In this document: positions 24,521-32,773 of the stretch, piece after piece
How positions within the stretch are numbered: the stretch's first letter is position 1
Layout of the letters: each line of letters opens with the position of its first letter
DNA from: Thermanaerothrix sp.
Lineage (GTDB): Bacteria > Synergistota > Synergistia > Synergistales > Synergistaceae
Reading direction: 5' to 3'
Length of the DNA: 32,773 nucleotides
NCBI GenBank assembly: GCA_026417795.1
Contig: JAOACP010000024.1
Location: 1 to 32,773, forward strand
The notes under the pieces: model-generated
What the model was told of the DNA's origin: nothing
Seen by the model: only the letters and a program-made list of their open reading frames with translations
The model's database searches: none
Program-made: the position numbers and the translations under genes

Positions 24521-25816
24521 ATGCTTAAACCCCGAGGACGCGGAGGCCTTTGGGTCTTCGCCGCCGCGGCCTTCGCCGCCACCGCAGCGGTATCCATTGG
24601 GGCGGCGGAGAGATCCGGCCTTTTCTGGGCTGACGTAACCGGCCAGGACGGCATGGTGGCCCCAAGCGGGTCGGGATTTTTAATGGTGGACGCCTCCGCT
24701 GCCTATGTGCCCAAGAGCGCCGAAAGGGCCGCCAAGGGCGGCGCCGACTTCGGCGTGGGCCCCTTCGACGCCCCAAGCCTTTCCGATGACGGGCTGGTCA
24801 TAATGGACGCGGATCAAAAGCCCAAGGATCAGGAGGAGGCCGCTAAGGTTTGGAAGGAGGTAACCGTTCAGGAGGGGGAAAGCCTATCTGTCATAGCTCA
24901 AAGGCACGGCCTTACCGTGAAGGACCTGGTGACCGCCAACGACATAAAGGATCCAAACTCCATTCAGGAGGGGCAGGTCCTGTTCATCCCCTTAGGTCCC
25001 GAGAAGGTCCTTGAGACCTTAGCCCACGTAAAACACCTTCGCCGCATGGAAGAGGAGGCCCAGAAGAACCCCCCAAGGGTGGAGGTCCGATACTACACAG
25101 TCAAGGAGGGGGACTCCCTCTGGTCCATAGCCAACTCCTTCGGGCTGGACGTCAACACCCTCTTCGGGGTCAACCGGAACGCCGGGGATCTCATAAGGCC
25201 CGGCAGCTCCGTGAGGGTCCCTAACCAGGACGGTATTTTCGTAAAGGTTCGCCGGGGCGACACGGTAGCTAAGCTGGCGGACAAGTACGACGTATATCCC
25301 GAGGCCATACGGTCCGCCAACGGCTTGGACCAGTCCTCTCCGCTCCGGGAGGGGGAGGAGATATTCATCCCCGGCGCCAAGGTGGAGATAGACGAACAGG
25401 CCTCCCAGGCGGTGGAGAGGCGCAGTTCCTCAAGGCGCATGATATGGCCCGTCACGGGGCGGATAAACAGCCCCTTCGGCTGGAGGGCGGATCCCTTCGG
25501 TGGGAGGAGGGGCTTCCACACCGGCTTGGACATAAAGGCCCCCCACGGCCGGGAGATCCGGGCGGCCCTGTCTGGCGTGGTGGTTTACTCCGGCTGGATG
25601 AGCGGCTACGGAAAGACGGTGGTGGTTCAGCACCCCAACGGTACGTCCACCCTGTACGCCCACTGCAGCGCCCTTTTGGTATCCGAGGGCAGAAGGGTCT
25701 CCCAAGGGGATATAATAGCCCGGGTGGGCAGCACCGGCAGGTCCACGGGGGCGCACCTGCACTTTGAGGTGCGGGTCGGCGGGGTTCCCGTGAACCCCCT
25801 GAAATCCCTCCGGTAG
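24521..25816 (+). CDS. LysM-repeat M23 family metallopeptidase
   Basis: This envelope protein of 431 residues cuts or regulates cutting of peptidoglycan cross-links. It has an N-terminal membrane segment or signal (10-28) and a linker. Three LysM repeats follow: 114-157 (VQEGESLSVIAQRHG), 191-234 (VKEGDSLWSIANSFG) and 240-284 (VRRGDTVAKLADKYD). The M23 peptidase domain (about 309-430) carries HTGLD with His333 and Asp337 and the HLHFEV motif, so the catalytic zinc ligands appear intact. Genes like this work in cell separation or as LytM activators. ATG 24521 has GGGAGGAG upstream. It follows rho by 23 bases, so it may be cotranscribed. Confidence 0.93.
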   Translation: MLKPRGRGGLWVFAAAAFAATAAVSIGAAERSGLFWADVTGQDGMVAPSGSGFLMVDASAAYVPKSAERAAKGGADFGVGPFDAPSLSDDGLVIMDADQKPKDQEEAAKVWKEVTVQEGESLSVIAQRHGLTVKDLVTANDIKDPNSIQEGQVLFIPLGPEKVLETLAHVKHLRRMEEEAQKNPPRVEVRYYTVKEGDSLWSIANSFGLDVNTLFGVNRNAGDLIRPGSSVRVPNQDGIFVKVRRGDTVAKLADKYDVYPEAIRSANGLDQSSPLREGEEIFIPGAKVEIDEQASQAVERRSSSRRMIWPVTGRINSPFGWRADPFGGRRGFHTGLDIKAPHGREIRAALSGVVVYSGWMSGYGKTVVVQHPNGTSTLYAHCSALLVSEGRRVSQGDIIARVGSTGRSTGAHLHFEVRVGGVPVNPLKSLR

Positions 25817-25840
25817 CTGGGATTGCCGGGCATCTTTTGA

Positions 25841-27478
<1,638 letters not shown>

Positions 27479-27535
27479 GTTAAGAGGTCTTCTAAAACTT
27501 GGATCAGCAGGATAAGACCTGTGGAGGTGATGAAA

Positions 27536-28555
27536 TTGTCAAGCCCATTTAAGTTGTCCCGCAAGGCCCTTTACCTTTTGCTGGCGGCCCTTTGCCTTGT
27601 GGCCCTGCCGGTTGCCGCCCTGGCGGACGGTACCGGAGAGGTGCCCACTGGGTTCACCCAGAGCCTTGAGAAGGTGGAGACAGTGCTTTACGGCGGTCCC
27701 CAGGCGGGCGGCCTTTTCGACCGGCTCGCCAGGGCCGAGAAGGACCTCTTCGGACGGGAGCTGCCCGGCAGCCTGGTGGAGAGGCAGAACGCCCTGGTGC
27801 AGTTCCTGGACCGGGGCACCCAGGGGCAGCCGGGGTTTCTCTTCAAGCTCTCGGTTGCGGAGTGGGCGCTGTTCAAGAAGGTAAGCCCCGAACGCTTCGC
27901 CGCCTCCAGGATAGAGTCCCTGGAGCAGGTTCTGGAGGGATCCATCCAACAGGGGCCCCTCTCCATGCGGCTTGAGCGGATGATCACCAAGCTGCTGCCC
28001 GGCGGAGTCCAGTCCACCCTTGTGACCGTGCCGGCGGGGCAGGTCTTCAAGGTCAACCTCCTGCAGCCCCTGTCCGCCCGTTACTCCAAGCCCGGGGACC
28101 GGGTTAAGATGGAGCTGGTGGAGGATCTTGCGCTGAACCAGGTGCTGGTGGCCCCCAAGGGCAGCCGGGTGATGGCCTCGGTGGAGAAGGTGGAGGGGCC
28201 TAAGACCTTTGGACGTCCCTCCAACGTTAAGCTCTCCTTCCAGCAGCTGGAGTCCCTGGGGTCCGAGGCGGTGCCGGTGGTCATGGGAGAGGCCTCCAGG
28301 AAGGCCACGGAGCTGGACAAGAGCCTGGTGGGCGCCGCGGGGGCCAGCGTGGCGGGCCTTGCCCTGTTCGGGCCTTTGGGGCTCGCTGGGGGCTTCCTGG
28401 TGAGGGGCGACGACAAGACCGTTCCCGCGGGAACCCAGTTCTACCTGGAGACCGCCGGGGAGGCTCAGGTGTTTGGGTACCCCATAGCAAAGGAGCTTTC
28501 TCCGTTGCTTAACGGGGGCGGCAATGTAAAAGGAACTGGAGGTGCTGGAAATTGA
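27536..28555 (+). CDS. Exported protein with VirB10-like β-barrel and glycine zipper
   Basis: No named family is certain. From TTG 27536, behind the SD GTGGAGGTGA, the protein has 339 residues. A signal peptide (LYLLLAALCLVALPVAALA) is followed by a helical region with repeats of DR and LFxR type. A β domain (about residues 165-300) starts VPAGQVFKVNLLQPLSARYSKPGDRV and resembles VirB10/TrbI-type barrels, in particular PAGxxxxVxLxxPxS. A Gly/Ala-rich zipper (VGAAGASVAGLALFGPLGLAGG) and a Gly-rich tail follow. It is first in a run of three unknown exported proteins before lptC/lptD, and its stop overlaps the next start by four bases (TTGA). A GTG at 27521 or ATG at 27530 are weaker start options. 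Confidence 0.65.
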   Translation: MSSPFKLSRKALYLLLAALCLVALPVAALADGTGEVPTGFTQSLEKVETVLYGGPQAGGLFDRLARAEKDLFGRELPGSLVERQNALVQFLDRGTQGQPGFLFKLSVAEWALFKKVSPERFAASRIESLEQVLEGSIQQGPLSMRLERMITKLLPGGVQSTLVTVPAGQVFKVNLLQPLSARYSKPGDRVKMELVEDLALNQVLVAPKGSRVMASVEKVEGPKTFGRPSNVKLSFQQLESLGSEAVPVVMGEASRKATELDKSLVGAAGASVAGLALFGPLGLAGGFLVRGDDKTVPAGTQFYLETAGEAQVFGYPIAKELSPLLNGGGNVKGTGGAGN

Positions 28556-28998
28556 AGGGTAAGAGCGCGGGAAAGAGGAGTTTAGCTAAGTGGGCGGTCT
28601 CTGTTGGGTTGGTACTGGCCTTGGGGATTCCCGCCTTCGCCATAGACTTAAGCAGCATAATAGGCGTGGTTGGCGGAGGTTTCCTGGTATCCGCTGTGGC
28701 GGAGCCCCTTAACAAGTTCATAAACACCATAACCTTCAATAAGGGATTGGAAAACCAGTCCTCCACCAAGGTGGTCCCCATAGTCTCCATAGGAGACGGC
28801 ACCAGGATAGGGGCCGCTCAGGTGTCGGGCCCCACCGGGGCGGTAAACAGGACCAAGGCGGTGGCCCAGCTTGAGACCAGCTTCCAGGACAAGCTTAGGG
28901 TGAAGGTGCTGATACCCATAGACTCGGAGAACCCCCTTCAGCAGTTCCGCCGAGTCCAAGGGGTAGGTGTGTCCGCCGTCATCGACCTGAGGCTTTAA
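28552..28998 (+). CDS. Small exported protein of unknown function
   Basis: I do not recognise this 148-residue protein. It has a signal peptide (WAVSVGLVLALGIPAFA) and a mature part of about 115 residues. That part includes a hydrophobic Gly-rich stretch (IIGVVGGGFLVSAVAEPL), a polar β segment (VVPIVSIGDGTRIGAAQVSGP) and VLIPIDSENP…GVGVSAVIDL at the end. TTG 28552 overlaps the preceding stop by four bases and has GGAGGTGCTG as SD. The tight coupling suggests equimolar production with the upstream VirB10-like protein and possible physical partnership. Confidence 0.65.
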   Translation: MKGKSAGKRSLAKWAVSVGLVLALGIPAFAIDLSSIIGVVGGGFLVSAVAEPLNKFINTITFNKGLENQSSTKVVPIVSIGDGTRIGAAQVSGPTGAVNRTKAVAQLETSFQDKLRVKVLIPIDSENPLQQFRRVQGVGVSAVIDLRL

Positions 28999-29027
28999 GG
29001 TTTGCCGGGAAGCGGAGGCGTGACGTC

Positions 29028-30233
29028 TTGGCGGTGAGTAAATCGCTCCGGCGGGCCCTTGAATTTTTGAGGGCTGCCGGAGCGGCCCTGTCCGTTCTGG
29101 CGGCATTGGCCTTTTCTGAAGGGGCTTCTTGCGCCGCCTCGCCGGAGGAGGCGGTGGCCCGGCATCTTGACCGCTGGAGCGCCATAAGGTGGGGAAGCGA
29201 CTGCGTGGTGTGGCTGGTCCACTACCCGGAGGAGATGGTCCCCGCCTGGGTTAAGCTGGAATCCAAGCGCAGGAGGTTTTCGCCGAAGGATGCCTCAGCC
29301 TACGAGAAGTCCTTTCGGGAACAGCTCCGCATGGCTACGTCAAGGCCCTTCCTTTTGACCGTTCAGGTCTTCGGCAGCCCCCTTAAGCTTGGGCCCATCA
29401 AGGAGAACCTGTCCATGAGGGCCAATGGGCGGGTTTTCAAGCCCTCCGCTTACGACCGCCGGCTGGACCAACCCATCTCGGGCCTCGTGCAGGGGCTGGT
29501 GTTCTTTCCCAAGGAGGCTACCCCCCCTTACAGGATCCAGTTGAAGGGGCTCCTGCCTTCGACGGTCACCGTGGACCTTCCCGCGGCCCCCGGGGCGGTG
29601 GACGTCGCGGCTCCTTCGCCTAAGCCCTTGGAGCCGTCCAGTAGATCCGCTGGGCCCCCTAAGGGACGCCAAAAGGATGAGGTGGGAAAGGCTGAGGTTA
29701 AGGCCCAAGGGGCTCAACTGGCCGAAAGGCCCAAGGCTGAGACCCCGTCGGTCCCGCCAAAGCCCAAGAAGGGCGAGGTTAAGCCTACCCCGGAGCCGAA
29801 GATCCCGAGAGCCCCTGGTACGGAACCGGAGCCGCCCAAGGCTGTCAAGGCGGCGGAGCAACCCAATGTATCCCAGGACGTGCCGGAGCAGCCGAAGGTT
29901 CAGGCCCCTAAGAAGGAGGAGACACAGAAGGATGACCGAAGGGCCCGGGAGGAGGCCATAAGGGCCTTCCTTGACGCCTGGCGGCGGGATGACCTGGAGG
30001 CGGCCTGGGGGATGATGTCCTCAAGAAGCCGTTCCCAGGGCAAGGAACAGCTGATCTCCCGTCTTGGCTCCCATTCCTTCCGGTGGGCCCTGAAGGAGGG
30101 GTACAAGGTTTCCCTGGAGGGTGACGCCGCAAGGGTTTCCGCCACCCAGAGGTTCCTCATGGTGAAGATGATGAAGACCGAGACCTTCCGCTTGGTGGAG
30201 GAAGGGGGGCGCTACAGGGTTGACTGGCAATAA
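29028..30233 (+). CDS. Exported protein: unnamed domain shared with the protein at 16655, Pro-rich linker and NTF2-like end
   Basis: This is a three-part exported protein of 401 residues. A signal peptide or membrane anchor (about 12-36) precedes domain A (about 55-184), which carries PEEMVPAW, RPFLLTVQ, ANGRVFKP, YDRRL and GLVFFP. It matches the protein at 16655 without gaps over residues 66-161. A Pro/Lys/Glu-rich linker (about 185-305) follows. The last 95 residues (AIRAFLDAWRRDDLEAAWGMM, then VSATQRFLMVKMMKTETFRLVEEGGRYRVDW) look like an NTF2-like or DUF4878-type fold. The start is TTG 29028, nine bases after GGAGG. The stop overlaps the start listed for lptC. The envelope operon suggests a role with LPS export or outer-membrane assembly. 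Confidence 0.75.
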   Translation: MAVSKSLRRALEFLRAAGAALSVLAALAFSEGASCAASPEEAVARHLDRWSAIRWGSDCVVWLVHYPEEMVPAWVKLESKRRRFSPKDASAYEKSFREQLRMATSRPFLLTVQVFGSPLKLGPIKENLSMRANGRVFKPSAYDRRLDQPISGLVQGLVFFPKEATPPYRIQLKGLLPSTVTVDLPAAPGAVDVAAPSPKPLEPSSRSAGPPKGRQKDEVGKAEVKAQGAQLAERPKAETPSVPPKPKKGEVKPTPEPKIPRAPGTEPEPPKAVKAAEQPNVSQDVPEQPKVQAPKKEETQKDDRRAREEAIRAFLDAWRRDDLEAAWGMMSSRSRSQGKEQLISRLGSHSFRWALKEGYKVSLEGDAARVSATQRFLMVKMMKTETFRLVEEGGRYRVDWQ

Positions 30234-30768
30234 GAGGAGGCTTGCGTTGTGGGGCGTGGGCCTGGCGGGGCTTTTGACCTTTCTATTCTACATGGCAAGG
30301 GATCTTAACCTCCAAAGGCAGGAACCCCCTAAGGGCCTTAAGGCCCTTCCGGACGTGGAGGCGGAGGACCTGTCGCTGGTGCGGACCGTCAACGGCGAGG
30401 AGTGGAGGATAACCGCAAAGGGGGCGGCCAAGGCCTGTAGCACCGTCAAGGCCCGGGGGTTGTGGGTCCAGAAGGGCCCCGAGGGGGCTCCTACGGGGAA
30501 GCTTCAAGCGGCGGAGGGTTTTTACGACGAGGATCTAAGTTCCATGGAGCTTAAGAGTTTCAGGGGGCTTTGGACCGTTGGGGGGCGGCCCTATCAGTTC
30601 TCCGGGGACCGGGGGATCTACAGCTTCCAAAAGGATATTTGGAGTTTCAGCGGAGGCGTTGAGATACGTCAAGACCGCATGTCCGCCAGGTCAGACAGCG
30701 GCAAAGTGGAGGGCGGCCGTAAGGTGCTCCTTGAGGGGAACGTAGAGGTTCTCATGGAGGTGAGGTAG
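30220..30768 (+). CDS. lptC: LptC-like LPS export protein
   Basis: LptC is an inner-membrane-anchored periplasmic protein that passes LPS from the LptBFG transporter to LptA. This 182-residue protein has a short N-terminus (NKRRLALWG), one membrane segment (about 9-25) and a β-jellyroll-like domain with repeated strand patterns (AEDLSLVRTVNGEEWRITAKGA, FYDEDLSSMELKSFRGLW, RGIYSFQKDIWSFSGGVEI). I list TTG 30220, because it keeps KRR on the cytoplasmic side. A second TTG at 30247 has the better SD (AAGAGGAGG) but would lose these charges. It is directly followed by the lptD-like gene, and no separate lptA is visible. Confidence 0.75.
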   Translation: MTGNKRRLALWGVGLAGLLTFLFYMARDLNLQRQEPPKGLKALPDVEAEDLSLVRTVNGEEWRITAKGAAKACSTVKARGLWVQKGPEGAPTGKLQAAEGFYDEDLSSMELKSFRGLWTVGGRPYQFSGDRGIYSFQKDIWSFSGGVEIRQDRMSARSDSGKVEGGRKVLLEGNVEVLMEVR

Positions 30769-32553
30769 TTGTTCCACCGGCTTTCAAATCCCCTTAAGGG
30801 GCGTAAAGTGTTTAAGGGCCCGCTCCTCTTGGGATGCGTCCTGTTCCTGTTGGCTTCGATCTTTGGGGCGAGCTCCTCCCTTGGGGCTTCTCAGGATCTT
30901 AAGGAAGTTCAGGAGGCCAGGCTCACGGCGGACCAGGTGGTCTATGAGGAGGACACCGGGGTGGCCTCCGCCTTCGGAAGGGCCAGGCTGGTCCACGGGG
31001 ATCTAAGGCTCTTCGCGGAGAACATCGTATACGACACCCAGGCCAACCGGGTGGAGGCTTGGTCCCCGGGGGGAGAGGTGACGGTGCTCTCCAAAGGCCG
31101 GCGGTTGAACGGCCTTCGCCTGGTCTACAGTTTGGATGACCGGTCCGGAGTCCTCTCCTCCGCCCACGGGGAGGACCAAGGGGTCTTCATAAGGGGCAGC
31201 GACCTGGAATTCATGCCCCTTGAGGAGGCGATATCCAGGGGGCTTGTCTCCAGAAAGGCGGCCCTTGAGGTCAAGGGCAAGAAAACAAACAACGCCAAAG
31301 ACGCGGCGGTGTGGAGGGACGTCTCCGCCACCACCTGCGAGCTTCCAAGCCCCCACTACCTGCTAAAGTCCAAGCAGGTGGTGGTGGCCCCCGGAAGGTC
31401 CACGGTGATAAGGAAGCCCCAGGTGTATTTGGGGGGGCGGCTCCTTTTCAACTACCCCTTCGATTACGTGGTGAAAGACAAAAAGGACAAAAAGGAGCAG
31501 CAGGACTCCTTCGTCCCCTTCGTCAAGTACGATTCCTCCAAGGGGGTGGGGGTGGGCATATCCGGGCCCCTGGAGGAGGAGGGGTTGGACGTATCCATGG
31601 GGCTTATCGGTTGGACCAAGGTTGACCCCGAGGGCTGGGTGGAGGCCAATTACCGGCTTTCGGATTGGGCGTCGGTCTTCGGCCGGGTGGACCGGGTGTA
31701 CGACACCACCATGGAGGAGATGCTTTGGCGTCCCAAGTGGGGAGCTAGGTGGACCATGGGAGATGTCTCGGGTTCGGCCCTCTGGTCCCAGCGGGAGCTC
31801 CTGAAGGTGGAGAAGACCCTGGGGCGCAGCGAGAGCTACTTCCTCTATCGGGAGCCCGAGATCTCCCTGTACGGCCCCTGGGCCAAAGCGGGTGAGGGCG
31901 GCCTCACGTGGCGGCTTGGGGTCCTGTACGGCCGATACGAGGAGAGCCGCAAGGACTTCGAGAGGAAGTCCATTTCCGGAGAGCTGGCGTGGTCCGGCCT
32001 TTTGGGCTCCCTAAGGCCAAGGTTCTACCTTTCCCACCTGTATCACTCCTACGGCGGCGGTGATCACCAGGGTACCACCTATGGGGAGGTGGGGGTGGAT
32101 TGGCGGCTCGGCGAGTTTGACATGTCCACGGTCTACGCCAGGCGCTGGGTGTCCGGATCCTCCCCCATGGAGTGGGACCGGTACTCCGAGGCGGAGAACC
32201 TCTATCAAACCACTTCTTTCTACCTTGGGGATCCCAAGGGGGACTACAACTGGCGGATCTCCGTGCAGGCGGGCTACGACCTGAAGGCCTCGTCGCTGGC
32301 CAGGATGGTGTACACGGTGTCCTATAAGCACCACTGCCTCATATGGGACCTGGTGATGAGGGACAACCGTTCCGACGGGGACAGGTGGTTCGGGTTCAAC
32401 CTGAGGCTCAAGGACGCTCCCCCGAGGACCTTTGAGGACAGCGGCTACTATGAGCCCATGGTGCAGCGGTTCGACGAGATCTACAACGCTTCTTCCCCGG
32501 CGTCCTCGGATCTCAAGGAGGATGAGGCCCCAGAGGGCGGCGTTGACCGGTGA
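30769..32553 (+). CDS. lptD: LptD-like LPS assembly protein (OstA/Imp family)
   Basis: LptD receives LPS and inserts it into the outer membrane. The 594-residue protein has a signal peptide (about 18-38), an OstA/LptA-like N-terminal domain (about 45-170: ARLTADQVVYEEDTG, FAENIVYD, AEDQ-type repeats) and the family block ATTCELPSPHYLLKSKQVVVAP, after which YLGGRLLFNYPFDY begins the barrel. It is shorter than E. coli LptD (about 780), suggesting fewer or shorter loops. A hydrophilic tail of about 45 residues follows the last predicted strand. TTG 30769 has GGAGGTGAGG upstream and starts right after the lptC stop. Only one conserved Cys region is evident, so the E. coli disulfide pattern may be absent. 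Confidence 0.85.
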   Translation: MFHRLSNPLKGRKVFKGPLLLGCVLFLLASIFGASSSLGASQDLKEVQEARLTADQVVYEEDTGVASAFGRARLVHGDLRLFAENIVYDTQANRVEAWSPGGEVTVLSKGRRLNGLRLVYSLDDRSGVLSSAHGEDQGVFIRGSDLEFMPLEEAISRGLVSRKAALEVKGKKTNNAKDAAVWRDVSATTCELPSPHYLLKSKQVVVAPGRSTVIRKPQVYLGGRLLFNYPFDYVVKDKKDKKEQQDSFVPFVKYDSSKGVGVGISGPLEEEGLDVSMGLIGWTKVDPEGWVEANYRLSDWASVFGRVDRVYDTTMEEMLWRPKWGARWTMGDVSGSALWSQRELLKVEKTLGRSESYFLYREPEISLYGPWAKAGEGGLTWRLGVLYGRYEESRKDFERKSISGELAWSGLLGSLRPRFYLSHLYHSYGGGDHQGTTYGEVGVDWRLGEFDMSTVYARRWVSGSSPMEWDRYSEAENLYQTTSFYLGDPKGDYNWRISVQAGYDLKASSLARMVYTVSYKHHCLIWDLVMRDNRSDGDRWFGFNLRLKDAPPRTFEDSGYYEPMVQRFDEIYNASSPASSDLKEDEAPEGGVDR

Positions 32554-32618
32554 GGCTTAAGGCGGGGGGCCTTGGAGAGATTCAGAGTTTGAGAGTTTGA
32601 AAGGACAGTGGTCTTAGG

Positions 32619-32773
32619 GTGAAGGTTTTAGTGGCTTACGGGGGAAACAGCCCCGAAAGGGAGGTATCCCTGCGGTCCGGAGAGGCGGTGGCGTCGGCCC
32701 TTAGGCGTCTTGGCTGGTCGGTGGAGGATCTTGACGCCAGGTCTCCCCTCGAGGTGGTCCGCCAGGCGAAGGA
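32619..32773 (+). CDS. ddl: D-alanine-D-alanine ligase, N-terminal fragment
   Basis: The frame starting GTG 32619 runs off the end of the window. The first 51 or so residues read [27 protein letters not shown], the conserved N-terminus of Ddl, which ligates two D-alanines for peptidoglycan. The SD is weak (GAAAGGAC about 13 bases upstream). It lies 65 bases after the lptD stop codon, in a spacer with a direct GAGTTTGA repeat (32584-32600 area), and may belong to the envelope operon. Confidence 0.88.
   Translation, partial: MKVLVAYGGNSPEREVSLRSGEAVASALRRLGWSVEDLDARSPLEVVRQAK

Noticed and set aside
27479-27535. Possible terminator between pyrG and the next gene
   Set aside because: No stem-loop with a T-run is visible in these 57 bases, so I treat the genes as probably cotranscribed.
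29640-29950. Repetitive Pro/Lys codons as a candidate DNA repeat or CRISPR-like array
   Set aside because: The sequence is an in-frame low-complexity protein linker. There are no regular repeats with unique spacers.

Overview
This GC-rich window reads as chromosome of a diderm, amino-acid-fermenting, probably thermophilic member of the Synergistota (Thermanaerovibrio/Aminomonas-like). That is an inference from gene content: the C-terminal barrel of an SLH-type porin, type III glutamine synthetase, two Na+-dependent amino-acid symporters, LPS-export genes and DivIVA in an outer-membrane organism, and many TTG/GTG starts behind very strong Shine-Dalgarno (SD) sequences. I see no rRNA, tRNA, IS element, prophage or CRISPR array. 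The region is core chromosome rather than an accessory island.

Layout. 1-1230: 3' part of an outer-membrane porin, then a terminator. 1360-3480 (-): glnN. 3655-4521: a DUF72 gene. 4537-9347: a tightly overlapping operon, queD-folE2-rlmI-like-HAD phosphatase-HlyD-like-yggS, preceded by a structured leader that could switch access to the queD SD. 9464-12297: divIVA and recG. 12410-14748: rny-ymdB. 15117-16454 and 19771-21102: two closely similar NSS-family transporters, each with its own TTGACA promoter and AT-rich leader. They flank a secreted protein of unknown function, pfkA and a DUF4392 (D-glutamate cyclase-like) gene. 21198-21716 (-): an ECF transporter S component. 21862-22320: a small membrane-anchored unknown. 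22478-24497: transaldolase (probable CTG start) overlapping rho. 24521-25816: a LysM/M23 peptidase. 25877-27478: pyrG. 27536-32553: an envelope operon of three unknown exported proteins, then lptC-like and lptD-like genes. 32619-end: the start of ddl.

How the genes work together. FolE2 and QueD supply the first two steps of 7-deazaguanine/queuosine synthesis. GlnN, the NSS pair and the glutamate-cyclase-like gene fit amino-acid metabolism. PfkA and transaldolase serve central carbon metabolism. RNase Y and Rho handle RNA turnover and termination. The downstream third is devoted to the envelope: a LysM peptidase, LPS export and D-Ala-D-Ala ligase.

The most novel signals are: (1) an unnamed periplasmic domain shared without gaps over about 95 residues by the proteins at 16655 and 29028; (2) three unknown exported proteins placed directly before lptC/lptD; (3) the possible riboswitch-like leader of queD; and (4) a probable CTG start for transaldolase.
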